The notes: generated by a model from the sequence alone, not told the origin. Positions 35,826-49,057 are shown, counted from the first letter of the stretch. The stretch is 64,000 nt of DNA from Motacilla alba alba (GCF_015832195.1 NC_052018.1:112315966-112379965), one strand, 5' to 3'. Program-made: numbers and translations.

Positions 35826-38179
35826 TGTCCAAGATGGTGGCACCGGTGCTCAGAGGGTGCTGAGCAGAGATGTGTGTGAAGTGCTACCCCACTGGTGTGT
35901 CAACCACATCTGAGTCAGAGCAGCTGGGGAGGTGTCTCCATCCCCCTCATGGCCAGGCTCTCCCAGAAGGGTCAGTGTCCATGGCTTGTTTCCTCCCAGC
36001 TGCAGACAGGCACAGGGGGGAATGCCCTGCCCTTTGCACAACCAGCCCCTGGCCAGAGCTCTCAGCTGCACGTGGGGAGCTCTCCCAGGACTGCTCATGT
36101 ATTTTACAATAAACAATCCTGGCATAAAACAAACCAAACCAAAACGAAACCCAAGCAAAACAATCTTGGGAATTGGCGTGAGAAGCCAGGAACCCCACCT
36201 GCCAGCTGGATGCCCTGAGTGCTGTTACAGACCTTTGCTTCCCAGGGTATTGTCCTCCTTGGAGCTCTCTGAATCCCCAGTCTGAGCTGAACAGAGGCTC
36301 TTGACTGTGCCAGCCAAGTCTGTAACCCCAAGGCCATGCAATGCCATAAGCAGCAACAACTGGACATCTCAAAGGCTCATCTGAACGACTCTGCAATACA
36401 TATGTCAGCTTTCCTGCAGTTGTTTCCTCCGATTCTGTTTGCCTGCCTCGCCTTACAGCACATCTCAGCATGAAAGCAAACAGCTCAGGGATCCCTAATC
36501 CCCTCGCTGCTGCTCCTACGTCGTTATCTCAGGGCAGAAGCTCTGGCTTTGCAGCCACACATTGCACGTCACACCTCAGTGTATTGATTCAGCAACAGCT
36601 TCCTCTGATTTATGGCTGCAACTGACATTAGAAGTGGTTCCTGTACAAAAATTTATGTGGCATAGTCTGTAGAAATTAATTTAAAGCCACTAAACCTGCC
36701 CTGTGAATAGTCCTGTGCTTCTAAGTCAAGCACACTCTGGGGTCCATGGGTATCTAAGCAGAGTTCAGCTATGTGCTGACCAGCACAGGTGTTCCTAAAG
36801 GTGTTTGACAAACCACAGTTGTAAATTGAAGGTAAATATGATTTTCAAAAGCTCCTCAAGCAATACTTTTGTTACTCTCAGTAGGAGTTAGCACCCACAT
36901 CAACACAGACCTGAGAGTGTTTCCCCAGCTGAATGAGGAGACTTCAATCCTGACATCAGCTGGCTTGAAAAGCTCAAAGCCTTGCTCCTGGGCAGGATCT
37001 TAGGTGCCTTCTGGAAATCTCCCTCTGCCCAGTGAGGAAAGGTGGCCTTCAGCCTTGGCAGCACTGGGCAGGGAATATCCAAACACGTGACTTGGAATGG
37101 GCTTTCTTAAGAGAAAACACTCACTTTGACCTAAAATCTGGACTCTTTGGGACAGGAACTTTGGTTTGCTAATTCATTTCAGTGCCTACTGACACAGCTA
37201 ATTGGAAAGGAAAATCAGATGGGAGTCACCTCCCCCAGCACAGACCTCTGCAGCTGAATTCACCTTCTAACCCAACTTCACGGCCAACTAGAGATGCATT
37301 TTTTAGGGGCTGATTCCTTTGTCCCATTTCAGGATCAGCTCTGGGCTCAGAGCCCATTTCTCTGCCCTGGGAGCACCAGGGGGACTGGTTCCCACGTGCC
37401 TCTGAGCATCAGCCTCTGAAGGTGGATAAATTTAGGTGAGACAAATCCTCTCCCTCCTGAAGGGATGTCATAGCCCATTGAAATCAAGCAGGGTTAGCCA
37501 CCCCCGTGCTTTGGATATCCCTCCAGTTTCTGCTGTTAATTTACATATTCATTAATACACATTAATTCACAAGCACATTAGTATATGAACTTTTGCCTCT
37601 GTGTGCATCTGCTTGGGGTTTGTTTATTGGGGCACCAAATAACATCAAAATTTCTCATGGGAATACCTGAACAACTTGTAAGTTCACGTATGTAAATGAG
37701 TGTATTAGAACAGAATTCAACGAGAACCAGAAATCCAGTGAAACACATTGGCAGTCAAAACACATTCTTGGAGATTCTCTTTTTCCTTTTGGTTTCTGAA
37801 ACACTGAACACACAAATGGTTTTGACATGACTACTAGGACCTTTCAGGCTATCCCCTCTTTTATTTTTTCCCTACTTGAAAATGGAGAGACATTGGAAGT
37901 ATTCTGATGTGTTTTGACCACCTTTAACATCTCATACTCTTCTCCAGTCAAAAAAGTGGGAAAACAGGAAAAAATTAGATGAAACATAGGAGGCTAGAAT
38001 TGCAGCTGAACCGTGGCAATGCCACAACTGAATAAGGAAGCAAAAATTTGGTTTACAGAAACCAAAATTTATAAATCTTTCAGTCCAGTACTTCATTCTG
38101 ATTTAGGAAAAAAAATGTTTTCCCCTATTTCCTTCTCAGTCTGGCTGGAGATGAAAACTTGTGGTGTATTAATCCCTTC
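35826..38179. other. unique non-coding sequence
   Basis: No repeat family is recognised apart from an A/C-rich stretch at about 36125-36165. The 174-codon minus-strand frame at 35947-36471 overlaps other frames and has no domain. AT content rises from about 37500. Confidence 0.5.
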
Positions 38180-38930
38180 CTAAATTAGATATGCCCTCTG
38201 AAAAGTATGGAATCGTGGGCTATAAATGGCCTAACATTAATTGCAGTAATTTCCCCATGGCTAAAATGGATGTTGCAGGCCCTTTTATTCCCTTAAATTC
38301 TCTTCATCCTTTCTTTAACTAGCTAAAGTGTGAATGTCACCTGACATTTCTGTTCCTTTGGGGAGCACTTGCACCCCCTGACCCTTGGCTGTGTCTCCCA
38401 GAAGCTGCAGTCATTTCCAGTGAAGGGCAATTGGCAGCAGAATACACTTTGTTCTGCAGAGTGTTAAAAATGGGGGACTTTGTTTTGCCAACCTTCCTGA
38501 ACTTCCTTTCAGTTCAACGAAGGAGTGCAACATTTGTATAAGAAAGAAATATTGTCTTCAATGGGAAATGTATTCCATGTGTGTTATAATTTATATTATG
38601 ACAGATCTTTCTTAACGTACAATATTGTTATTCACCGGGTGGAAACTTTATCAACTTCTTTCTTTCTTTTGGAAAAAAATGAGTTCTTTGAGGCGACCAT
38701 AATTTTTATTTGCGGAAATATGTGATAAATTTGAATAATAAATTTACATTAAACCTCCCATTTGTATTCGATTTCCTTCATAAATCTGGGTAAGATGTCG
38801 GCTGAGCTGTTCATGTATAAAATATTAGAACAAACATAGCCTGTCTAATTGAAAAATCTGTCTTCATCAAGGACCTGGAGCTGAGCTTAAGAATGAAAGA
38901 TGGAGGCTTTATTTAATGCAGCTCTGCCCC
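38180..38930. promoter_or_regulatory. candidate conserved non-coding block, strongly AT-rich
   Basis: About 750 bases of repeat-free AT-rich DNA with isolated CpGs (CAACGAAGG, CTTAACGTAC, CACCGGGTGG, GAGGCGACC) in otherwise CpG-poor sequence. It is dense in SOX-like (ACAATATTG), homeodomain-like (TTAATTGC, TCTAATTG) and TTTATTTAATG words. One of the most enhancer-like stretches in the window. Conservation not tested. Confidence 0.38.
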
Positions 38931-41839
38931 TACTGTCATGAATGCTGTCTTTTTCCTCCCCTTCACCACCTCAACAGGAACAGCAAAGCTCTATTCCCCA
39001 ACTGCTCTTAAAGGCAGAAATACAAAGATATGCAGGGAAAGGAATGGTGGCTGGTGTCTGTGGAGTGCTTTAGGGGACTTACGCTGGCCAGCGTTAATCC
39101 TCCTGCACTTAGAGGATGGGAGTTGCAATCCCTACTGGATTGGCTGGCCCAGGCTCAAAATTTACAGCCAATGCAATAATCCTGCAGGGTCACCCCATGG
39201 GGTCACTCCCGTTATCACCAGAGGATGTAACGACAACAGTGCGGAGAGATAAAGGTGAGAGCAAAAAGGGAAATGAAAAAAGAGGCTGGGAGGATTTTAC
39301 AGACCAAGGAAAGAAAATAGGAGGGGAAAAGGGGCAAAAGGAGAGCATATGTGTGTTTTTAGAACTGCTGGGATTTCCCTGGCTGATTTAAAGCTCAGAG
39401 AGTGACTGTGAAACCTGCCAGCCCCACCAGCATGCCCTGATCCAGCCAGGCTTTCACGAGAGCCACTGCCAAGTCAGCCCCGGTTTGAAAGGGAGACAGG
39501 AGGCTCTTGCAGCAGGTGAGGGTGAGAGCTGGAGGGTCTGGGAGGGACCCAGAGAGAGCAGCATCCCAGGGAGCCCAGCTGGAGGGTGGAGGGTGCCTGC
39601 TCTGCTCACAGGGGCACGGGGCTCGACCCTGCTGAGCTTCAGAGACACGCAGCAGGGGTGAGCAGGACCCTCTCCGCTTGTTATTCCAGAAAAAAAATGC
39701 CCAAGTGCCTGGCAATTAGCAATTCAAGGGTCTCTGAAGCTCTTTCAAAGTTCACTTGTGAGGACGTGTGTAAGACTTTTCTCTGCTGCCCTCAGGAAGC
39801 ACTGAGGTGAGTGAATGAGAAACAATGCTGGTTTGTAGAGAGCACTCACCAAAGGAGATAAACCTCTACTTTTGTCAAGCTGGATCCTTCCCAGGGCCTC
39901 ACAAACAGCTCAGTGAGGGTGGAGGCTGCAGTGCTGTGGCCAGGGAGGAGCTGCATCCAGATGTGGACTTGGCTGGCAGCAGACAGATTTGTGCGACGCT
40001 TTGAGCTGGATCAGGTCTGAGATCCCTGATCCTGACCCTGGCATCTCCTGCAGTGGGGAGCAGCTGCTGGGGTGCTGTCCACAGCTCTGGAAACTGCGTT
40101 CAGTTTTTGTCCCATCAGACACCTTCCCTACCGCCTTGTTCACGGCACTCGGCTCCTCCAAGCCTTGGATTTCAGTTTTCTGCAAATTACATTTCATTGT
40201 CTTTCAGCTGTGGTCCCGGTGCTCCCACCACAGAGCCAAGGGTCTTTGCGCTGGCCTCGGAGCTGCTTTGTGTCCAGCCCTAAGCAAAGGAACAACTGAG
40301 TAATGAGGAGGAATTTGGAGATGAGAAAAAACAAGAACTGCCAAGGAGGCCTAAGAAGATGTAACTTGCACAAGAAGCAAAATCTCAACGTAATCTCACG
40401 GGTCTATTCTGATGGACGCTAAAGGTGGCATAACATCAACACTAACAAATAACCCTGTGGCCAGTGAAAACTTGATCTTCCATCTTTTGGAAGGATATCC
40501 TGCACCAAAGGATTGAAGACATTTCTAAAAGTTCAGTCTCTACTCAAGACTCTTCCAGCACCTCACCTGTACCTTTGTGAAGGGAGCAGGTGGGTGAAGA
40601 GCACCTATTTTAGCATGTCAAGCTCTCCTTTAACTCAAGGATCTCCCAGCCCACGTAACTCCTGGTAAGGAGAAATGTGAGTACATCAGAAAGACAGGGA
40701 AAAGGAACTAAATACTTCAACCAACGTAAAGAAAACCAGAGACTAACAAATTTGTCAAAAAACTATCCATCTGTCCGAAGAAAATAAACGGCATTTCAGA
40801 AATGAAACCAGTATCAGCCTCAGCCTTCAAAGTACTGGAGATCACGTGTCTCTTCTTGGTAGCTGGAAATTCATCCAAGGCTTAAGAAAATCTCATTTGT
40901 CTCCTTTGCAGGTTTTTGGCCCTCATAATTTTTTATGTAGGCAGTACTGCTACAGTGGAATTACAGCCCAGCAATGCCTTTCACCTTTCAGGGAGAAACT
41001 AGGGAGGGAGAGGATGACTTGTGATAGAAATATTTTTTGTTCAGCCAAAAAGATAAGGAAAAAAATCCCATTAACCGCAACACAAGTACTCAGTCAGAAC
41101 CTAAGAAAACTGGAATGAATATTCTTCAACTCCTGAAAGAATCTGCAAATTAAAATGTCTCATTTTCTGGTTTTGATGAAACACAGAAACACTCCAAGGA
41201 AAGTAGAAACTTTCTGTGATTTGCTTGCTCTGGCAGAAATTAAATAGTTTCTGATAATAACTTTTATGAACACTGCTTTTACCAGCCTCTGCTCTCACCA
41301 TTCCTTTATTAAAATCTAGGGAAGCCTCTTATTAAAAGACATGTAGAGGAATAAGCTAAAAGCAAATCACATCTCTGCTTGCATTAAGTGATAGTGGAGA
41401 TGTAGAGGAGGAGGCTTCCAACCAAAGACAAAGGAAGACCCTGTCCCTGGGGACATTCAGGTGGCAGCAGGGAGTTCAGCCACAGAGCTTCCCGCAGTGC
41501 TGCGTGTCAGGAATATAAGCTTTTTTAAGTTTCAAAAGTACCATAACAGAGTGGGAGCAGATGCCAGAAATGGCTACCAACCGTGCTAGAAATGGCAACC
41601 AACCTTCCTGCCTCCCTGGCAGGATGATCCAAAACGAAAGGGTTCAGCACAGCACTGCTGCTCTTGCACCTCAACAAGTGGGTTTGTTCTCAGGTCTCAC
41701 AACCACCAACACACGCTTTATGAACACCAAAGGTATGAATATGAATTCCAGAGGTAACAAGAGGAAGGCAAGAGGTTAGGGCTGGCTCTGGAGGTTCCAG
41801 ACTCCGGGAGATCCAGAGGCTGATGGGAGCAGCGTTCAC
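38931..41839. other. unique non-coding sequence
   Basis: Mixed composition. The 38938-39252 (+) frame of 104 codons has no recognisable domain. No repeat family is recognised. Confidence 0.5.
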
Positions 41840-42560
41840 CCTTCGCAGTTTCCATTCGATACTGTCATTTATGGAATGACCTGTCTATTAACCCTGCCCC
41901 ACTCTCGCTGCACCAGCAGCAATTCAGGTGGAGCTCAATAACCTCTGTCATTGTCCTGGCCTGCCATGAGGTTTCTCAGCTCAATGCCACACTTGAATGA
42001 CACTCTGTCATTATGCTATATTTAGGTAATGAAAGGTGTAATTAGCTTTGTTCTGCTGCAAGCTGATCTGACCCTGTATGCATTATAAAAGGTAATAAAA
42101 TAGGTGCCCAGATATAAACCCCTGAATAAGCATATTATTCGATGTAATTTCACGAGCCAAAAACTGATGAAAGAACTGGGGTGAGGGAGCCTCAGGTGCT
42201 GCAGTGCCCAACCAGGCTCGCCGTGAGAAGGCACGCAGAAAGCGCAGCCGAGGGATGCGGAGGCATCAACAGAGCCAACATTGAAGCGGTGTCCCGCTGG
42301 TGCAGCTCTTCTATAATTGATGGCATTTTGCGATGATTGCTTTCCTATTACAGCCCTGTATCTTATCTCCCCATTGTCAGGGGAGCAGCTTTATGTTATT
42401 GTTAGGGCCACCATTATCCGGGGCCCATGGCCTTTGTGGGGCTGTCGGCTTGTCATTAATTGTGCTGCCTGACCTTTGTCTGGGACTTTGGCCATCTGCT
42501 TTATCGTACCCCATCAGCCTGCGGGAGGAATGAATGGAACTGATAATATAAAAGTCCTGG
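41840..42560. promoter_or_regulatory. candidate conserved non-coding block (enhancer-like)
   Basis: Repeat-free sequence alternating AT-rich motif clusters (AGGTAATGAAAGGTG, GTAATTAGC, ATAATTGATGGC, GTCATTAATTGTGC) with a CpG-bearing middle (about 42215-42300). It includes TTATTGTTAGGGCC and TGACCTTTGTC, matching SOX and nuclear-receptor or TCF-like words. This density is typical of ultraconserved developmental enhancers. This is inference; alignment would decide. Confidence 0.42.
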
Positions 42561-44594
42561 CAGGAGAGATACCGGGCTACAAGCTCTGGATGCCAAATGA
42601 GTCAGTCCTTGGGACATCACGCATTTTCTTAGCGTGAGTAATTCCAGTTGGGGAGAGGAGTTTTGTGGTATTTGTAAAAAAAATGCTGGCGTGTTTGATA
42701 GGGGTGCTACCCACACCAGCAGGTCCTCGCTGATTTACCAGGTGAGCATCACCTCAGCTTTGGACTGTGCCTTAGCTTTTCGGGGAGTATCCTGAATGCT
42801 TCGCTTGTTTCCAAGACAGTGGAAAATCATGCAATGGCTCATACTGTCCCACATCCAGGCCATGATCCTGGAGATGAGATACTCCCCCACCTTCCCTTAT
42901 TTCCAGCTGCAGCAGGACCAAGGCTCCATAGTGAAATACGCCAATGGAAAAACCCCTCTTCTGCTACACCAGAGGCTGACCTGGTATCTATCCAAGGTTG
43001 GGAACCACTGAGAGGCTTGAGCAAGGACTGGAAGCCAAGAAAATGTGGGCACCTGAGCCACCAGCTCCTGGCAGGGAGGCTAGTACTGCCCATCCATGGG
43101 CTCTGGGACTTTGCAGTGCCTCACATGTGTTTGGAAGGGAATCCAGCATTTGGGTGTTCGGGTTCACCCCCTCGTGCCCATGTCACCCATTGCTCTCTCG
43201 GATGTGGCTGCTCCTGAGTGTCCCACCCACCATTCCCCACACATGGTGGGTGGCTGGGAGTTCCTGGCCCAGCACACACACAAAACACACCTTGGAGGAG
43301 CCGACTCCAGGGTGCTGGACAACATTTTCACATGATGGACATGATCAAAAGGCTGCTGGAGTCACGGGAAGTGGACTCCACTCATCCCTCCCATGGACTC
43401 CAGTGGGCTTTAAAGCAGGGCCTGTGATCAGCAGCCTATGAAGTCTCCTCAGGAAAGCCTCCCACAATAAAGATGTTTCACCTGATGCAGATGTTTGTAA
43501 AACATTTCTCAAGCAATTAAAAACAGGTACTGCTGAAATTGCGTGGGAATAGACAAAGGGAAATGGTTCTGTTTGCTCTTTGCTAATGACCAGGACTATG
43601 GGTGTTTGCTCCCTGCTGGGAAGAAGGAGTTTCTCAGACACATTCCCTAGGTAAGGAAGGAGCTGATGGTGAGTATGACCAAATAGCAAAGGCAAATATT
43701 CCAGTTATTGCCCTCTGGTCTGGCTGGGATCACCAAGTGACTTGTGCACACCTATCCCTCCATCCCACTTTACCACCACTTGCTGTTCTTTCCCTCTGCT
43801 GAGTCTCTAACCCCTAATTTGTTTGCCATGCATAAAGGAATAAATGTTTTCAATAGCTTGAATGTAGTTATCTTCTAAAAAAAAGCATTGACTCTCAGGG
43901 AAGCCTTTAGACCAACTTTAAAAATCTCATACAGCAACAAGGGTTAATAGAGACATTAAAAGGAGCCCTTAAAATTCACAGTATTTGCTTCTTTTAAATG
44001 TTTTCCCTTGTGTGTGGTATCTAATCAACTCTTCCAATTCTATTATTTCCCAATAGCACATTGTCCTTATCAGAATAAATCAAGTTTTCCTACCCTCATA
44101 TCCAGTCCCCACATTCTAGGATATGGGAAAAATCCACGAAGCAGTCAGGAGTATGAAGGCAGGTATGGGGACACCAACTCAAATCCACCCTGGCCACCAG
44201 AGATTTCACCCAGGAATTACAAGGCAGAAAGCCCTGTGTTTCTTGTGAGATCAGAACAGATTTCCCAACAATCCTTTTGGATCTCATATCTTCTGAATTA
44301 TTTTATCTGGATCTTATCTATCAAGCCAAATCAACACACCAGCTACAAGCAGCCATACAGATGATTTTTCCCCATTTTTTTCCCCACAAAGAGCCAGACA
44401 AAGCCACAGCAAGATCCTCCAAATCTGCAAGCCCCAACCTGCCATGGGCCCGGCTGGACACAGCCTCGGAGCAGCCCATGGCCAACAGCTCCCCAGATCC
44501 ACAGCAGGACAAGGCAGCCGCCCACACTTTCACTCAGGAATGCCTCTGCTCTCGGGAGATGATGGATATTTTGTCCTGATGCTCCCCATGTTAA
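42561..44594. other. unique non-coding sequence
   Basis: GC-richer at 42740-43440 with overlapping domain-less frames on both strands, AT-richer after 43800. Nothing is recognised. Confidence 0.5.
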
Positions 44595-44621
44595 AACAAA
44601 CAAACACACACACACACACAC
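44595..44621. repeat. (CA)n microsatellite
   Basis: AAACAAAC units grading into about nine CA dinucleotides. Confidence 0.9.
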
Positions 44622-44689
44622 CTTCTGCCAGCCCCGTAACTGGCTACCACAGCGGGGTGGGAAGCCCCACCCTGCCAGTAGAAATTACT

Positions 44690-44900
44690 CCTGTGTTCAG
44701 GCAGGCACAGAGCGCCAGGTACCCTGCTCTGCCACGAACTTCCTCTTTAGCCTTGGGAAAGTCACTTAACTGCCACAATTTGGATATTAATGGGTGTGAG
44801 ATGCATGAATATTTTTCCATTTGCTCTTGTTAAAGTTGGGGTAATGACTTGGCTCCACCTTGCAGGAGGGTGGTGAGAAAAAACCAATAAAGGTGGTAAG
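44690..44900 (+). mobile_element. MIR-like SINE remnant
   Basis: CTGCTCTGCCAC, then GCCTTGGGAAAGTCACTTAACTG, matches the MIR core (GCTCTGCCAC, CCTTGGGCAAGTCACTTAAC) in order and spacing. The later GGGTGGTGAGAAAAAACCAATAAAG resembles the MIR 3' part (GTTGTGAGGATTAAATGAG). MIR is very old and scarce in birds, so this is a useful ancient marker. Bounds are approximate. Confidence 0.6.
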
Positions 44901-44984
44901 ACAGTCCCAGCCTGCTGGGATGGGGGCCACACACATTCCTGAAATAGATTTCCTTGGGGTCAAGTTTCTCTCGAGGTGGTATTT

Positions 44985-45640
44985 CGAAAGCTAAACAAGA
45001 AGGGGTAATGAATTACTGCTCAGGATAAAGGCAGTCCTCAGCTATTCATAGTTTGGATATGTCTCACAATGCTTTTATCAGGGCCAGCTCCTGTGCTTAT
45101 TAAAAATCCCAGTAATGTCCTGTTCCACTGGCTGCCTCTGGCCTTAGGTGATATTGCTCCCCGAATACAATGAAAATGTGACACTTGAAAATAAATGTGT
45201 TCTTTCCAAGGAAATCTGGCTCGGATGCCTGATAAATTCCACCATTCACTCAGCTGCTGGAATTTGAAGAATCCCTCCCCATCCTTCAGCTGGTATTTTC
45301 TTAAAAGTAACTATCAGGCATTATCAAACGTGGGGAATTCCCGAGGGCCCTAACATCCCAGCTGGATCAAAGCGTGGCAGAGATACGATCAGTGACTGAG
45401 TACATCCCCATTCTGCGGAAGGTAGGTGGGCGGAAGGATAAATACAGTAGAGGCCGCGCCAGAAGCTCGCGCAGAACAAACACCGAGCTAGCCCAGATGC
45501 ATTTTCATCAGCCTTTGTCTGTGACAGACCATCTTCCCACCTGCGGAGAGAGAGCGCTGCAGGCGGATTTCAGCTGGCAGCGGCTGATTTAGCACCTCAG
45601 CTCCCCTGCCCGGCCCAGATCCCTCCCCCGGGCAGAGCAG
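44985..45640. promoter_or_regulatory. candidate conserved non-coding block with CpG-bearing half
   Basis: The left part is AT-rich with a symmetric homeodomain pair, GTAATGAATTAC (45005-45016), and words such as TTCATAGTTTGG and CTTATTAAAAATCC. The right part (45360-45600) retains many CpGs (GATACGATCAG, GGCCGCGCCAG, CTCGCGCAG). The mixed, repeat-free texture suggests a conserved enhancer or an exon plus flanks. A 60-base exon-like segment lies inside and is entered separately. Confidence 0.38.
45362..45421 (+). other. possible 60-nt exon within conserved-looking block
   Basis: CCCTAACATCCCAG (branch-like CTAAC close to an AG) precedes 60 bases ending GCGGAAG, then a GTAGGT donor. One frame is open in phase 0/0 and reads AEIRSVTEYIPILRK at its end. 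The polypyrimidine tract is poor and the branch word is too close to the AG, so conserved regulatory DNA is at least as likely. Confidence 0.15.
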
Positions 45641-47639
45641 GGCACTTCCCGAGCCAGGCAAGAGGGATGAGATGAGACCCTACCTATAGCCTGACACTGG
45701 AGAAGACAGCTTGTGTCTGCAGGAGATGCTCTGAATGTGGTTTTCCACAGCTCCTGCACGGTTTACATTCCTTTAAACTTCCCACAAAGCTGAAGGGCCT
45801 TTAAAGTCCTCTAAAAAATACCAGGTCTCTGATGGTTTCTCACCAAAAGATAGCCGAGACTTCATGTTTCATCTTAAATCAAGAGAGCTTCAGTGATTCC
45901 GTGTTTCTGCGGCAGATGTCGAAATCTGTCATGGAAAGTGACACAAGAGCACAAGACTCCTGCTCCGCAATCCAGGCTGCTTGGGCAAACTTTGCAAACA
46001 TAAAAAGATGCATATTCATATTTACACATTCATCTCAGCTACAGGCAATACCTGTGGATGGAGGAGCTGGCACTGCCTGTTCAGTTTTCTCTTTTACTTT
46101 GAGGTTTCCGTAATGTCGACCAGGGAAAATAAAAAATAATGAATTCTGCACCCTCCCTGGGTTTCCCTCTGTCAGACTCAGACCCCCATCCCACCCACAA
46201 GGTGCAGTGCTACTGTCTGCACACAGCGAGGAACTGCAGAGCCTGTTCCTCTCCATTCAGGTATTTAGCAGATGTATTAAAGACACATTTTTACCCACCT
46301 GACTTATAACAAAATCAAAGTAAAGGGGAAATCCTCACAGCATAAGAGCAGCACTAAGTGGAAATATTACAACATAAGAGCAGGTGCTGCTTTGGCAACA
46401 AATGCTGATATCACAAGGTGTTTGGAGAGAAGATGCTGCACATCCTCAGCAATTCAGTGGCATTTCTCTTTCTACTTCTAAATATTTTCATATGCCATTG
46501 GAAGGCAGTTGCCAGGTAGGAATTAAACCATGCTTGGTCGTTGTTTTCATTTTACTTCCCTAACTTGCTGTAACAGTTGTGAGCTTGGTTGGTGTAGAAT
46601 GGAAATGTCAGGGGAAGCATTTTTTTATTAGTGGCTTCTGGAGGAAATGTGCCAATAACTGTGCTACCATTATTTGCTTCACCAGTCTGAATTCACATGA
46701 AGTGAGGGAGCTGAGGTCAGGAGCAGGGATTGCTGACACCACCATCTGCTGGGAATGGAGATCTGTGCTAGGACTTTGCCTATTTTAGTTTTTATGGTTA
46801 TTTTACTACTCATTTAATGCCAGAGTTTCCATTTTTCACATCCTGATTGCTTTCAGGTGCATCGGTTCATATAATACTAGCAGAGGATGCATTTTTAAAA
46901 TGTTTTTCCAAGGACATGGAAAAGAAATTTTTTGGATTTTCCTGCCTTGTGGGGTCACTCACAGTGTATTAGAGCTGCTGTTTGGTTGCTAATGTGACAA
47001 AATAATGGTTTTTTTAAAATGGGTTCAGTGCTTCACAGGCAGTACATACATCATCTCAAAAATGTGACATGAGAAGAGAAAAATAGCAGCACATAACAGT
47101 ATTACCACACCGAAAGTCTGGGTGAAAATGCATTAAAAATTCTCTCTGACGGCAAAAGCGTTCTGTTCGTTTTTGACTTTCAGTTTGTACAGAAAACAAG
47201 GCAGCACTCCCTGAGCTCAAAGATGTCATTTTCCCAAGATCTTTCATCTTCTGCAAAAGGCTTTTTGAGGAGGAATGTGTGAGGAAGTGGCAATGATAGA
47301 CAGGTAACTATTAAAGATGACAGAAGCAGGATGTGGTGCTAGGAAGTGTTTCAAGGACCCGACCAGCAAAACGGAGTCACACTGCTTTCAGCAAGATTTG
47401 CAAGTGTGTAGTAAATTTAAGCATCTACTCAAATAGTGGTAGGTCGAATAAGGATGGACTTATGCACATATTCAAGCTCTTTGATGAAGTTTCTTATTAG
47501 TGGGTTTCATTTTATACAACTGAAAGTGCCTGGGTGAGTTGTTGGGATGTTAATAGAGAGTGCCATTGCTGACCAAGCTCAGACAGTGGGTGGAAAAAGT
47601 TGTGGAATGGTGTTGAAGAGCATTCCAGAGCAAAATTAG
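45641..47639. other. unique non-coding sequence
   Basis: Mostly AT-rich unique DNA. No repeat family or domain-bearing frame is recognised. Confidence 0.5.
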
Positions 47640-47990
47640 CTCTGCTTCACATTATATATATTTCAAAACATGGGCAAACTGTTAATAACAAGATGAGACA
47701 TCAAGGCATGCATCAAGGATAACGAGTTAATCATTAAATTATTCCTGTCTGTTTACATTGTCAGACAAAGTAGCAGTCAAAACATTCAGAACGTTGCCTC
47801 AGCGCTAGAAAATCCACAGGGAAAATACCTTTTCAGCACTTAAAATAACAATTTTCGAGCTACTGAGTCATCAAAATTAGTTCTGCACTGTTAAACTTTA
47901 AAGGAATTCTGCAGATAAAGGAGTCCATGAAGTGACTCTGAGTCAATTGTGCGATGAAAACGATTTATGCAGGAAAACAAAAAGCCCCCC
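47640..47990. promoter_or_regulatory. candidate conserved non-coding block
   Basis: AT-rich, repeat-free, with words such as AGTTAATCATTAAATTATTC, TGTTTACATTGTCAG (forkhead- and SOX-like) and CTACTGAGTCATC (AP-1-like), and scattered CpGs. Enhancer reading inferred from texture. Confidence 0.32.
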
Positions 47991-48879
47991 TCACTATTAC
48001 TTTTGGTATTTTCTCATCTTCACCAACATCAAGCACTGTTGTTTCTGTGCTGGACTAAAGGTATTTAACAAACTAACACGGTGAGAGTGATCTCCTTAAC
48101 CACACTGATTTACGCAGAAGATTAGGCTGCCTCCCCATTCCCAGTGCAATACTACTGCAGAGAGGACAATGTTTTTCCTTCCCTCACTGGGATCAGTGAT
48201 ATCTCACTCTGTGCCACAGGCTCCTCAGAAATGCTCGGAAATGATGGGGAAGGGGTTGACTTTTTCTTAAGGTTCACCTGCTCATCTCAAAGAACAACAC
48301 AGCTGACAAGGCACCAACCTTTCCACTCTCTGTGGTTTAGCAGCTCTGCTTCAGGATTGTTTAAGGGTACTGCAGAATTGTTTTGGACAGCTGGGATTCC
48401 TCCCAGTGTGACTGTTATGGAGTTCTGGAAAATGGGAAGATGCACATGAAAAGGAAGATACAGATCTAGAGTAATTTTCTGTGTTTATTTACAGAATGTC
48501 TGTACATAACTCCTACGGAGTTACTCCTACTGTAGGTGAGCACACTGTCCTCAGCCTGAATATCTAAAATGTTTGGAGAAAATGATTAATTATTTTGATG
48601 CCAAATGTCCTCAGTCATTTCTTCAATGAGACATTCTTTTAATGAGTCCCTTAAGATATTCTCACTTGTTTGCTGCTCCACTCTAAGCATGTGTACGTCT
48701 GTCTCTTGATCAGGTCGCTGCTGGCCGCAAACCATGAGCTGATCTGCAGCCCTCTCCTCGTCCCACCGTCCTGGAGAGCCGTATCCCACTGCAACCCCAC
48801 GGGCTGCAAACACACCCAAACACAGCCTCCTTTCCTGGGAAACCACTGGGGACAGCACTAGAAATCTCCGGGACAGGGA
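47991..48879. other. unique non-coding sequence
   Basis: Nothing recognised. GC content rises after 48700 toward the CpG island. Confidence 0.5.
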
Positions 48880-48987
48880 TCCCCGGCCACTCCAGTTCCT
48901 GTAGGTGGGATCACTCGGAGCCACGGCTGCTCAGCTGCAGCTGAGCTCCCCGTCCCCTTGGCAGCCCCGTGGGTGGTCAGCACGGAG

Positions 48988-49057
48988 CCGGCGTTGTCCC
49001 GGCGTTGTCCCGGCGTTGTCCCGGGGCTGTCCCGGCGTTGTCCCGGCTGCTCCCGGA
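48988..49057. repeat. 12-bp tandem repeat
   Basis: CCGGCGTTGTCC repeats about six times; the fourth and last units are variants (GGGGCTGTCC, CGGCTGCTCC). Each unit has two CpGs. It keeps frames open on both strands. Confidence 0.9.

Noticed and set aside
35947..36471. 174-codon minus-strand frame
   Set aside because: Domain-less, overlapped by plus-strand frames of over 100 codons; composition-driven.
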